From: Candidatus Zhuqueibacterota bacterium
Lineage (GTDB): Bacteria > SM23-31 > B21-G16
Length of the DNA stretch: 7,640 nucleotides
Direction of reading: 5' to 3'
Assembly: GCA_003644825.1 (NCBI GenBank)
Contig: QNDJ01000061.1
Span: 1 to 7,640 of the forward strand
Positions 1 through 7,058 of the stretch are shown in pieces; position 1 is the first letter of the stretch, and each line of letters starts with the position of its first letter. A program made the position numbers and the translations under genes. The notes beneath the pieces were generated by a model. That model saw nothing but the letters and a program-made list of their open reading frames with translations. It was not told the origin of the DNA and did not search any database.

Positions 1-35
1 CTTGCAATAATAATATACAATTGTTAAATTTCTAT

Positions 36-1202
36 ATGCCATTAGAGAAATTTGATATAGTAATTGTAGGTGCGGGTGCTGTTGGATTGTGCTGTGCATA
101 TTATTTAGCAGAAGCGGGGCTGAGGAATATTGTTATTATGGAAAAAGAAAAAATGCCTGCAATGGGTGCATCAGGTTTGAATGCCGGTGGAATTAGAACA
201 CAATTCTCAATTACTACAAATATAAAATTCTCACTTTTCACGCTTGAAATATATGAAAATTTCAAGGAATTGTTTGATCAGGAAATTAACTATCGAGAGT
301 ATGGTTATTTATTTCTCATTTCTAATGATGAGGAGCTTGAAGTTTTCAAACACAGTGTTTCATTGCAAAAATCTCTTGGTGCTCCAGTAGAAATTATTAA
401 TGTAGAAGACATAAAAAAAACATTGCCGTATCTATTTTTAGATGATATCATTTGCGGTTCATTTAGTAGAAGAAGTGGATATGCTGACCCTTACTCTATC
501 TGTATGGGTTATATGAAAGCAGCAAAAAGAAAAGGCGTTGAAGTCAGATTAAAAACAGAAGTAATCGGAATGGAGGTTAACAATGATAAAATTACCGGGA
601 TTATAACAAACAATGGGACTGTAAAAACAGAATATGTAGTAAACGCAGCAGGTGCATATGCAGGAATAATCGGGAAGATGGTTGGTATAGACCTTCCTGT
701 TGAGCCGTATCGTCGTCATATCTTTGTTACATATCCTGTGCCCGAAATTAAAGAAGATTGCCCGCTTGTGTTACATCTTAAGTCTGGCTTTTATTTCAGA
801 AAAGAACTGGACTCCGTTCTTATGGGAAGAACGGACCCAGATGAAAAACCAGGTTTTAAGACGGATGTTAATCCAGAGCATATGGAAAATGTCATAGAAC
901 ATGCAATCTACAGGGTTCCCCTGCTGGAGAAAACAGGAATAATGAAAGCCTGGACGGGGCTCTATGCCTGCACACCGGACCATCAACCGATTATCGGAAC
1001 AGTTCCCGGAGTTAAAGGGTTTATATGTGTTTGTGGATTCAGTGGACATGGTATGCAGCATGCACCACCTTCCGGAAAAGTGGTTTCTGAGATAATTACA
1101 GATGGGAAATGTCACTCTTTTGACATCACCCCCTTTGATTACAGCCGCTTCCGTGAAGCAAAAGTAGAAACAGAAATTAAGAGATACTTAACTTTCATTT
1201 AA
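36..1202 (+). CDS. FAD-dependent oxidoreductase, DAO family (sarcosine oxidase beta / glycine oxidase-like)
   Basis: This is a flavoprotein of the D-amino-acid oxidase (DAO) superfamily, whose members oxidise the C-N bond of amino acids or N-methylated amines; substrate here is unknown. Numbered from the ATG at 36 (388 residues), the N-terminus holds the FAD Rossmann fold: GAGAVG at 12-17 after a hydrophobic strand, and the ribose-binding acidic residue E36 ending the second strand. VVNAAGAYA at 201-209 is the usual second FAD contact. The C-terminus has TPDHQPIIG (313-321) and GFSGHGMQHAP (334-344), typical of sarcosine oxidase beta and glycine oxidase types. There is no signal peptide, so it is probably cytoplasmic. 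Start: a TTG at 21 is in frame and the frame stays open to the window edge, but the ATG puts the glycine motif at the normal distance; neither start has a clear ribosome binding site. It is first of four same-strand genes, 19 bases before the hydrolase start. Family is confident, substrate is not; opine or hydroxyproline dehydrogenase subunits are alternatives. Confidence 0.88.
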   Translation: MPLEKFDIVIVGAGAVGLCCAYYLAEAGLRNIVIMEKEKMPAMGASGLNAGGIRTQFSITTNIKFSLFTLEIYENFKELFDQEINYREYGYLFLISNDEELEVFKHSVSLQKSLGAPVEIINVEDIKKTLPYLFLDDIICGSFSRRSGYADPYSICMGYMKAAKRKGVEVRLKTEVIGMEVNNDKITGIITNNGTVKTEYVVNAAGAYAGIIGKMVGIDLPVEPYRRHIFVTYPVPEIKEDCPLVLHLKSGFYFRKELDSVLMGRTDPDEKPGFKTDVNPEHMENVIEHAIYRVPLLEKTGIMKAWTGLYACTPDHQPIIGTVPGVKGFICVCGFSGHGMQHAPPSGKVVSEIITDGKCHSFDITPFDYSRFREAKVETEIKRYLTFI

Positions 1203-1211
1203 GTTTAATAT

Positions 1212-1216
1212 GGAGG
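1212..1216 (+). promoter_or_regulatory. Shine-Dalgarno site deciding the hydrolase start
   Basis: GGAGG lies five bases before the ATG at 1222. An earlier in-frame ATG at 1210 overlaps this site and has no such site of its own, so translation should begin at 1222. Confidence 0.8.
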
Positions 1217-1221
1217 TAAAA

Positions 1222-1908
1222 ATGGTTAATGTAAAATTTTTAGGACATTCCTGTTTTGAGATATACGATGAAAAACACAGATTAATTATTGATCCTTTTT
1301 TAACTGACAATCCACTTGCAGGAGAAAAAGCCGAAAACATTAAAGTAGATTTTATTTTACTTACCCACGGTCACGCAGACCACATAGGAGATGCTCTTGA
1401 TATTGCTAAAAATAACAATGCTACCATAATAGCTCCTTTTGAACTTGCGTCCTACTGTGAGAAAAATGGTGCACAGGTTCATCCAATGCATATTGGAGGC
1501 AGCTTTGCTTTCCCGTTTGGTAGGGTAAAGTTAACGCTTGCACTGCACGGCTCCGCAATAGTTACTGAAGGTAATCCGATATATACCGGTAACCCCTGTG
1601 GGTTTTTAATATACATCCAGGATAAAGTGATTTATCATGCTGGAGACACAGGATTATTCGGGGATATGAAACTGCTTGGTGAACTTAATAAAATTGATTT
1701 AGCTATGTTACCAATTGGAGATAACTTTGTTATGGGAATTGACGACGCTGTGGAAGCAGTAAAAATGCTTAATCCGGGAAAAGTTATACCTATGCACTAT
1801 AATACCTGGGACATTATAAAAGCTGACCCTGAGGAGTTCTGTAAAAAAATTGAAGGTCTTTCAACAGAATGTATTATACTTTCTCCCGGTAAAGAAATTT
1901 CCATATAA
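1222..1908 (+). CDS. UPF0173-type metallo-beta-lactamase-fold metal-dependent hydrolase
   Basis: This is a soluble metallo-beta-lactamase-fold protein of 228 residues, close to the usual length of the UPF0173 (YtkL-like) family. The family is predicted to hydrolyse an ester, lactone or phosphoester using two metal ions; its natural substrate is not known to me. The metal-site motifs are complete: HGHADH at 49-54 (H49, H51, D53, H54), a histidine at 109 in LALHG, D142 in HAGDTG, and H192 in PMHYNTW. The N-terminal FLGHSCFEI (6-14) and LIIDPFLTDNP (21-31) are hallmarks of this family rather than of glyoxalase II or RNase Z. There is no signal peptide. The start at 1222 rests on GGAGG five bases upstream. 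The gene sits 19 bases after the flavin oxidoreductase and 14 bases before the GlcD gene, so it is probably cotranscribed with both. A role in hydrolysing a precursor or a toxic by-product of that pathway is possible but unproven. Confidence 0.9.
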   Translation: MVNVKFLGHSCFEIYDEKHRLIIDPFLTDNPLAGEKAENIKVDFILLTHGHADHIGDALDIAKNNNATIIAPFELASYCEKNGAQVHPMHIGGSFAFPFGRVKLTLALHGSAIVTEGNPIYTGNPCGFLIYIQDKVIYHAGDTGLFGDMKLLGELNKIDLAMLPIGDNFVMGIDDAVEAVKMLNPGKVIPMHYNTWDIIKADPEEFCKKIEGLSTECIILSPGKEISI

Positions 1909-1911
1909 TAT

Positions 1912-1916
1912 GGAGA
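1912..1916 (+). promoter_or_regulatory. Shine-Dalgarno site supporting a TTG start
   Basis: GGAGA lies six to seven bases before the TTG at 1923. No in-frame ATG is available at this N-terminus, so the site identifies the TTG as the start codon of the GlcD gene. Confidence 0.75.
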
Positions 1917-1922
1917 ATAAAT

Positions 1923-3296
1923 TTGAATGAAACAGTAATAGATGAATTAAAAAAAATCGTAGGTGAAGACCGCATTTTAACATCAAAGGAAGACCTTCTT
2001 TGTTATTCTTTTGATGGGACTCCTTTGAGGAAGTTTATGCCTGAAGTAGTTGTATTACCGGAGTCAGCAGATGAAATCTCCCGGGTTTGTAAACTTGCTC
2101 AAAAAGAAAGATTTTTTATAGTTCCAAGAGGTGCAGGGACAAGTCTTTCTGGTGGAGCTGTTCCATCAGAAGGTGGTCTTGTTCTTTCAATGACAAAATT
2201 TAACAAAATCATTGAAATAGATATTGAAAACCTGACAATCACTGTTCAGGCAGGGGTTGTTACGGAGGAAATAAATAAAGCTGTAGAAAAATACGGGTTT
2301 TTTTATCCACCAGATCCTGCAAGTGTGAAGGTATCTACCATCGGTGGTAATGTCGCTGAAAACTCGGGTGGGTTAAGAGGTTTAAAATATGGTGTTACTG
2401 AAGATTATGTTCTTGGGCTTGAGGTTGTTTTACCGGATGGTGATATAATCAATACAGGTGTAAAAACTGTTAAAAATGTTGCAGGATACAATCTTAATAA
2501 ATTATTTATAGGTTCTGAAGGAACAATCGGAATTATAACTGAAATCCTGTTAAAGTTAATACCGGTACCTGAATATAAGAAAACTTTTCTTGTCTGTTTT
2601 GACGATATATCGAATGCAGCTTCAATTGTATCAAAGATAATTTCTTCAAGGATTGTTCCAGCAACTCTTGAATTCCTCGATAATAAAACAATAAGGTGTG
2701 TTGAAGAATATACAAAGATAGGGCTTCCGATTAACGCGGGTGCCCTATTACTGATAGAACTCGATGGAAATAAAGAAAAAGTAGAAAAAGATACAGAGAA
2801 AGTAATTGAAATCTGTAAAAAAGGAAAAAGTATTAGTGTTGATGTTGCAAGAGATGAAGATGAAGCTCTGAAATTAACAGAAGCAAGAAGGTCTGCTCTT
2901 TCTGCTCTTGCAAGACAAAAACCAACAATAATACTTGAAGATGTTACTGTTCCAAGAAATAAACTTGCCGAAATGGTCAAAGAAATAGATAGAATTTCCA
3001 GAAAATTTAACATCACCATCGGGACTTTTGGTCATATCGGAGACGGTAATTTACATCCGACCTGTTTGACCGATGAAAGAGATGAAAATGAGTTGAAAAG
3101 GGTGGAAAAAGCTTTCTCAGAAATTTTTGAAAAAGCTATTGCTCTTGGTGGAACAATCTCCGGGGAACACGGTGTGGAAATCTCAAAAAAGAAATATCTT
3201 GAAAAAATGATAGGTAGTTCCGGTATCAAAATAATGAAAAAAATTAAAAAGGTATTCGACCCGAATGGTATTTTAAATCCGGGGAAAATCTTTTAA
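1923..3296 (+). CDS. glcD: FAD-linked 2-hydroxyacid dehydrogenase, GlcD type (glycolate oxidase / D-lactate dehydrogenase subunit)
   Basis: This 457-residue protein is a flavin dehydrogenase of the GlcD / D-lactate dehydrogenase family (VAO/PCMH FAD fold) and is of normal family length. It oxidises a 2-hydroxyacid to the 2-oxoacid. The FAD domain shows PRGAGTSLSGGAVP at 68-81, DPAS at 131-134, STIGGNVAENSGG at 138-150, GLEVVLPDG at 165-173 and SEGTIG at 198-203. The C-terminal substrate/cap domain has GHIGDGNLH (370-378; H371 and H378) and SGEHGVE (413-419; E415 and H416), the usual divalent-metal site, and ends with the typical DPNGILNPGKIF. There is no Fe-S domain in this chain; that is supplied by the next gene. 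The start is TTG with a good ribosome binding site. The gene lies 14 bases after the hydrolase and 23 bases before the glcF start. Exact substrate (glycolate, D-lactate or D-2-hydroxyglutarate) cannot be read from sequence, so the symbol denotes the family. Confidence 0.93.
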   Translation: MNETVIDELKKIVGEDRILTSKEDLLCYSFDGTPLRKFMPEVVVLPESADEISRVCKLAQKERFFIVPRGAGTSLSGGAVPSEGGLVLSMTKFNKIIEIDIENLTITVQAGVVTEEINKAVEKYGFFYPPDPASVKVSTIGGNVAENSGGLRGLKYGVTEDYVLGLEVVLPDGDIINTGVKTVKNVAGYNLNKLFIGSEGTIGIITEILLKLIPVPEYKKTFLVCFDDISNAASIVSKIISSRIVPATLEFLDNKTIRCVEEYTKIGLPINAGALLLIELDGNKEKVEKDTEKVIEICKKGKSISVDVARDEDEALKLTEARRSALSALARQKPTIILEDVTVPRNKLAEMVKEIDRISRKFNITIGTFGHIGDGNLHPTCLTDERDENELKRVEKAFSEIFEKAIALGGTISGEHGVEISKKKYLEKMIGSSGIKIMKKIKKVFDPNGILNPGKIF

Positions 3297-3319
3297 GATA
3301 TTTACAGTTTTTGTATTTT

Positions 3320-4594
3320 ATGAATGAAAAGATTATAGAACTTCTTCCTGAAGATAAATTACTTCAGTGTATGCACTGTGGGTTTTGCATTCCCCATTGC
3401 CCCACGTATAAAAATTATAAAATAGAAACAGCTTCACCCAGGGGAAGACTCGCATTAATGAGAGCTGTAGCGAAAAATGAGCTTTCGTTCACAAAAAACT
3501 TTTCAAAGTATATGCGTTTATGTCTTTTGTGCAGAGCCTGTGAAGATAACTGCCCTGCTGGTGTCTCCTTTGGGCTACTTATGGAGATAACGAGAGCAGA
3601 AATCGAAAAAAAGAAAAAAAAATCCATCCTGAAAAGTTTTATCCTGAATATAATTCTTACCGACCAGAATAAACTTGAAAAAATTATAGCTCTGCTTAGA
3701 ATTTACCAGAAATCTGGTCTGCAAAAGATTATAAGAAAAACCGGAATTCTCAAAATTATCCCACCTCTTGAAAAATTGGAACGCCTTTTGATACCATTAC
3801 CGGTTAGTTCTCTGAAAAAAAATATTAAAGAAATAGAAAAATCAGGGAGTAATACAAGATTTAAAGTGGGCTTTTTTCTTGGCTGTGTTATGAACACAAT
3901 GTTTGCTGATACAAGCCGGAAGACAATAACTATACTAAAAGAAATTGGATGTGAAGTTTACATACCAAAAAATGTGAAATGCTGTGGAGCCCCTCATGGT
4001 GTTGAAGGGTATAGAGAAACTCAGAAGAAGCTTGCCCGATTTAATATTGACCTTTTTTTGAAAAAGGAGCTTGATTTCATTATAACCGACTGTGCAGGGT
4101 GTGGCACTGCCCTGAAAGAATATAAGCACCTGCTTGAAGATGACCCCGAATACAGCGAAAAAGCAAGAATATTTAGCAGTAAAATCAAAGACATAAGTGA
4201 ATTCTTGTGGAACGAAGCTAAATTAAGAAATACCAAAAAAAATATTAATGCAAAAGTTACATATCACGATGCATGTCATCTTATTCATACACAAAAAATA
4301 TCGAAAGAACCGAGAGAACTTCTTAAAATTATATCCGGATTGGAATATATAGAACTTGAGGATGCAGATATGTGCTGTGGCTCAGCAGGCTCATACTGTA
4401 TCACTCACCCTGATGATTCTATCAAATATCTCAAATGGAAAATAGAGAATATCAATAATACGGGTGCAGATTTTGTCGCAATTGGCAATCCTGGATGCCT
4501 CATTCAAATTATGTATGGAATACGAAAAGAAAACCTAAAAATAAAAGCAGTTCATACTGTTGATTTACTTGCAACAGCTCTCAATCTGGAATAA
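3320..4594 (+). CDS. glcF: Iron-sulphur oxidoreductase with two CCG domains, GlcF type
   Basis: This 424-residue protein is the Fe-S partner of the GlcD-type dehydrogenase just upstream and is expected to carry electrons from its flavin to a quinone or other acceptor. Numbered from the ATG at 3320, two ferredoxin-like 4Fe-4S motifs are present: C17, C20, C23, C27 (followed by Pro) and C68, C71, C74, C78 (followed by Pro). Two CCG domains follow, as in GlcF, GlpC, LldE and HdrB. The first is complete (C189, C221, C222, then C258 and C261, spacing CX31CCX35CX2C). The second has C319, C352, C353 and C393, but N390 stands where the first Cys of the final CxxC would be. A lysine- and leucine-rich linker lies at about 95-175. 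There is no clear membrane segment. A TTG at 3311 is also in frame; the ATG is preferred, but neither has a strong ribosome binding site, so coupling to the upstream gene is plausible. GlpC-like or HdrD-like roles are alternatives. Confidence 0.9.
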   Translation: MNEKIIELLPEDKLLQCMHCGFCIPHCPTYKNYKIETASPRGRLALMRAVAKNELSFTKNFSKYMRLCLLCRACEDNCPAGVSFGLLMEITRAEIEKKKKKSILKSFILNIILTDQNKLEKIIALLRIYQKSGLQKIIRKTGILKIIPPLEKLERLLIPLPVSSLKKNIKEIEKSGSNTRFKVGFFLGCVMNTMFADTSRKTITILKEIGCEVYIPKNVKCCGAPHGVEGYRETQKKLARFNIDLFLKKELDFIITDCAGCGTALKEYKHLLEDDPEYSEKARIFSSKIKDISEFLWNEAKLRNTKKNINAKVTYHDACHLIHTQKISKEPRELLKIISGLEYIELEDADMCCGSAGSYCITHPDDSIKYLKWKIENINNTGADFVAIGNPGCLIQIMYGIRKENLKIKAVHTVDLLATALNLE

Positions 4595-4596
4595 TA

Positions 4597-7044
4597 CTAA
4601 AATTCTTTTCCTTCTTCAGCAGTATACTTTTTAAGGTTAATGGCAAACTCAGTTAATTTCTTATCGACAAGGTAATTTACAGTATCTTTTTCATACTGTC
4701 CATCTTTACTTCTTTTACCGGCTGGAACACCTGTAAGAATTTCAATGCCTTCATCGACATTTTTAACAGGATATATATGAAATTTTCCTTTTTTCACAGT
4801 TTCTATTATATCTTTTCTCAGCATAAGGTCTTTAACGTTCTGGTAAGGTATTATTACTCCCTGAGTTCCTGTTAATCCTCTTGCTTTACAAACATCGTAG
4901 AACCCTTCAATTTTTTCATTTACACCACCGATAGGCTGGATTTCTCCTTTTTGATTTACAGAACCTGTTACAGCTATATCCTGCCGTATGGGAAGCCCTG
5001 ACAAACTTGATAGGATTGCATAAATTTCAGTTGAGGATGCACTGTCTCCATCAATACCACTATAAGATTGTTCAAAACAGAGGCTTGCACTAACGGTTAA
5101 AGGTTTATTCTGTGCATATTTCCCTCTTAGATATCCTCCAATTATCAGAACACCTTTATTATGAGTTCTCCCGCTCAGGTCTGCTTCTCTTTCGATGTTG
5201 ATAATGCCCGATTTTCCCATAGCTGTTTCTGCAGTTATTCTTGATGGTTTGCCAAAAGAATATTCTCCAAGGTTGTATACTGATAATCCATTTACCTGCC
5301 CGACCTTTTCACCTTCTGTATCAATCAATATAATTCCTTCTTCGATTAATTCCTGTATTTTATCTTCAAGTAGTTTTTTACGTTCATTTTTTTCTTTTAT
5401 TGCTTTTTCGACATGTTTTTCTTCTACGACATTACTTTTCTCATGTTTTGCCCAGTAATTTGCTTCTCTTAAGATATCAGCAATATAATGAAATTTTGTT
5501 GTGATTTTATTCTGCCTTCCAGCAATCCTGACGCCATATTCCATAACTGCTCCTATGCCACTCCTGTCAAAAGGTAAAAGATTCTCATTATCACAAATCT
5601 TTTTAATAAAACCTGCATACTGTAAAGCCACATCATCGTTGTTATCCATTACAGAATCAAAGTCAGCCTTTATTTTGAACACCTTCTTAAATTCCTGGTC
5701 CTGATAATAAAGAAGGTCATAGAGAAAATTTTCCCCAATGAGAATAACTTTTGTATTACATTCTATTTCTTCCGGTTTAAGGGCAGAAGTAGTAAACATA
5801 TAGAAAGGGTCATAGCTCTGTATTTGAACTTTCTGGTTTTTCAGTACCCTTTTTAAGTTCTGCCATACGCCGGGTTCAAGAAGGGCATCAAGAGCATTGA
5901 AAATAAGATAACCACCGTTTGCTTTCAGAATTGAACCTGCCTTTATTTTGGTGAAATCTGTTCTCCATTGTCCTGAAACATCCATAACCCGCTCTATCGT
6001 TCCAAACAGATTTTTAAAAGATGGAAAACTCTCAATAATAATTGGTGCTCCTCTGGTTTCGCTATTATCAACAATAACATTTACTTCATATTTTGTAAAA
6101 TGGTCGGATTGTGGGAGCTTAGCAAGAAATGCAAAAGGACCCTGGGCCTGTTCGGAAGGCTCCTGAAAAAGACCGAGGTTCTGCATTAAATCTTCTTCTA
6201 CTTCTTTAAGATACACTGAAACCTTTTTATTACGGTATTTCTTTTTTAAATCGAGAATGGAATTCCTGATTACAGGCAATACAACCTGGTTATCTAATTC
6301 AGCAATAGATTCTTTAATCTCTCTTTCAATGTTCTTCATTATACCAAATATTTCTTCAAGTTCATTTATTAATTTTTCCTGCTTTTTTACAAGATTCTCG
6401 AATTCTTTTTCAGGGAATTCCCCTTTACTAACCATTATTTCGAGTTTTGAGAGAGGTGTCGGAGTATCCTTTATTACCGGAACAATATCAGGTTTTGTAT
6501 ATGCACCTGTCTGGAGTTGAACAAGAGCAAACCCTTCTGAAATTATCTTTTTCTCAAATTCCCTCTGGATTTTCTTTTCCTTATCTCTTTTTTCCTGGAT
6601 GATTTTTTCTTTTCTTTTTTTGTATTGTTCACCCTCAAAGATTTGAGGGATATTTTTTTTCAATGATTTTATGAAATATTCCATATCTTTTTTGAACCTT
6701 CTGCCTTTTCCTGCAGGAAAATATAGAGCCCTCGGTGAATCGGGATTTTTAAAGTTGAAAACATAACATATATCGCCCGGAGTTCGTTTCAGTTTTTCTC
6801 TACCCTTAAGAGCCATTTTTATAGTTGTGCTCCTTCCGGTTCCAGCCAGGCCTGTAACAAATATATTATAACCAATGCTGTCAATATCCAGACCTATAGA
6901 AATTGCCTTAATTGCTCTTTCCTGTCCTATAATTTTATCCAGTGGTTTTACTTCATCTGACGTTTTAAATTCAATTTTTTCAGGGTCGTATCTCCATCTT
7001 AAAAGTTCAATGGGCACCTCTTTAAATTTTCTTCTCTTATTCAT
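4597..7044 (-). CDS. Lon-type (S16) protease with degenerate AAA+ module, AAA_32/LonC-like
   Basis: This 815-residue protein is a cytoplasmic Lon-related serine protease, expected to degrade damaged or unfolded protein. Numbered from the ATG at 7044: an N-terminal LRWRYDP motif (15-21) and IGQERAIKAI (39-48) lead into a P-loop-like GLAGTGRST (65-73), with R71 where Walker A has Lys. A charged coiled-coil-like insertion spans about 130-250. The Walker B region, YLIFNALD (379-386), has N383-A384 instead of Asp-Glu. The S16 domain lies at about 575-775 with the dyad S668 (GIDGDSAS) and K711 (GGVNEKIEG); the 43-residue separation equals that of E. coli Lon S679/K722. The tail with GVPAG (about 772-776) is typical of the AAA_32 family (which includes E. 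coli YcbZ) and differs from classical Lon, whose LAN domain is absent. There is no membrane anchor, unlike archaeal LonB. Start: TTG at 7062 and ATG at 7059 precede or overlap GGAGG, so the ATG at 7044 is chosen. The gene is 14 bases after the nitroreductase. Confidence 0.9.
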   Translation of the reverse strand: MNKRRKFKEVPIELLRWRYDPEKIEFKTSDEVKPLDKIIGQERAIKAISIGLDIDSIGYNIFVTGLAGTGRSTTIKMALKGREKLKRTPGDICYVFNFKNPDSPRALYFPAGKGRRFKKDMEYFIKSLKKNIPQIFEGEQYKKRKEKIIQEKRDKEKKIQREFEKKIISEGFALVQLQTGAYTKPDIVPVIKDTPTPLSKLEIMVSKGEFPEKEFENLVKKQEKLINELEEIFGIMKNIEREIKESIAELDNQVVLPVIRNSILDLKKKYRNKKVSVYLKEVEEDLMQNLGLFQEPSEQAQGPFAFLAKLPQSDHFTKYEVNVIVDNSETRGAPIIIESFPSFKNLFGTIERVMDVSGQWRTDFTKIKAGSILKANGGYLIFNALDALLEPGVWQNLKRVLKNQKVQIQSYDPFYMFTTSALKPEEIECNTKVILIGENFLYDLLYYQDQEFKKVFKIKADFDSVMDNNDDVALQYAGFIKKICDNENLLPFDRSGIGAVMEYGVRIAGRQNKITTKFHYIADILREANYWAKHEKSNVVEEKHVEKAIKEKNERKKLLEDKIQELIEEGIILIDTEGEKVGQVNGLSVYNLGEYSFGKPSRITAETAMGKSGIINIEREADLSGRTHNKGVLIIGGYLRGKYAQNKPLTVSASLCFEQSYSGIDGDSASSTEIYAILSSLSGLPIRQDIAVTGSVNQKGEIQPIGGVNEKIEGFYDVCKARGLTGTQGVIIPYQNVKDLMLRKDIIETVKKGKFHIYPVKNVDEGIEILTGVPAGKRSKDGQYEKDTVNYLVDKKLTEFAINLKKYTAEEGKEF
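6632..6660 (+). terminator. Terminator-like hairpin with T-tract, antisense inside the Lon-like gene
   Basis: A perfect inverted repeat, CCCTCAAA at 6632-6639 and TTTGAGGG at 6642-6649, is followed after three bases by eight T residues (6653-6660). In RNA the loop would open to about six bases, leaving a stem of six or so pairs. The T-tract is on the plus strand only, so it would stop transcripts running antisense to the protease gene. The stretch also encodes ordinary protein sequence, so it may be chance. Confidence 0.35.
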
Positions 7045-7052
7045 ATATAGTT

Positions 7053-7057
7053 CCTCC
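7053..7057 (-). promoter_or_regulatory. Shine-Dalgarno site deciding the Lon-like protease start
   Basis: On the minus strand GGAGG lies eight bases before the ATG at 7044. It sits directly after the nitroreductase stop codon, and the ATG at 7059 overlaps its edge, so initiation at 7044 is the best reading. Confidence 0.75.
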
Positions 7058-7058
7058 A

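Noticed and set aside
413-420. A8 run in the DAO-family gene
   Set aside because: The frame is continuous and conserved motifs on both sides agree, so there is no frameshift.
1064-1084. Inverted repeat ACCAC...GTGGT near the end of the DAO-family gene
   Set aside because: The stem is imperfect and lies in the conserved C-terminal coding region, with only a few Ts after it.
771-1115. Minus-strand open frame (114 codons) opposite the DAO-family gene
   Set aside because: It lies within conserved C-terminal coding sequence of the flavoprotein and shows no recognisable domain.
2405-3019. Long minus-strand open frame (204 codons) opposite the GlcD gene
   Set aside because: It is fully antisense to a well-supported gene; its Ser/Ile/Phe-rich low-complexity protein is what the complement of Lys/Glu-rich coding gives, and no family motif is visible.
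3606-3622. A7-G-A9 tract in glcF as a possible transcriptional slippage or frameshift site
   Set aside because: The frame is intact through it, it encodes a Lys-rich linker in A+T-rich DNA, and both conserved halves of the protein are in one frame. It could be an assembly-error hotspot but shows no sign of one.
3705-3718. Inverted repeat ACCAGA-AA-TCTGGT in glcF
   Set aside because: It is short, inside coding sequence, has a two-base loop and no T-tract follows; chance is likely.
4051-4067. Inverted repeat CCTTTTT-TTG-AAAAAGG in glcF
   Set aside because: It is an A/T stem encoding Leu/Phe/Lys codons in a low-GC gene, with no further structure to suggest function.
4621-4628. AGTATACT palindrome near the convergent junction as a terminator
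   Set aside because: The stem is at most four weak pairs with no loop, so it cannot act as an intrinsic terminator.
6413-6422. GGGAATTCCC palindrome in the protease gene
   Set aside because: It is a single short palindrome in coding sequence with no second copy or promoter nearby, so it is not supported as an operator.
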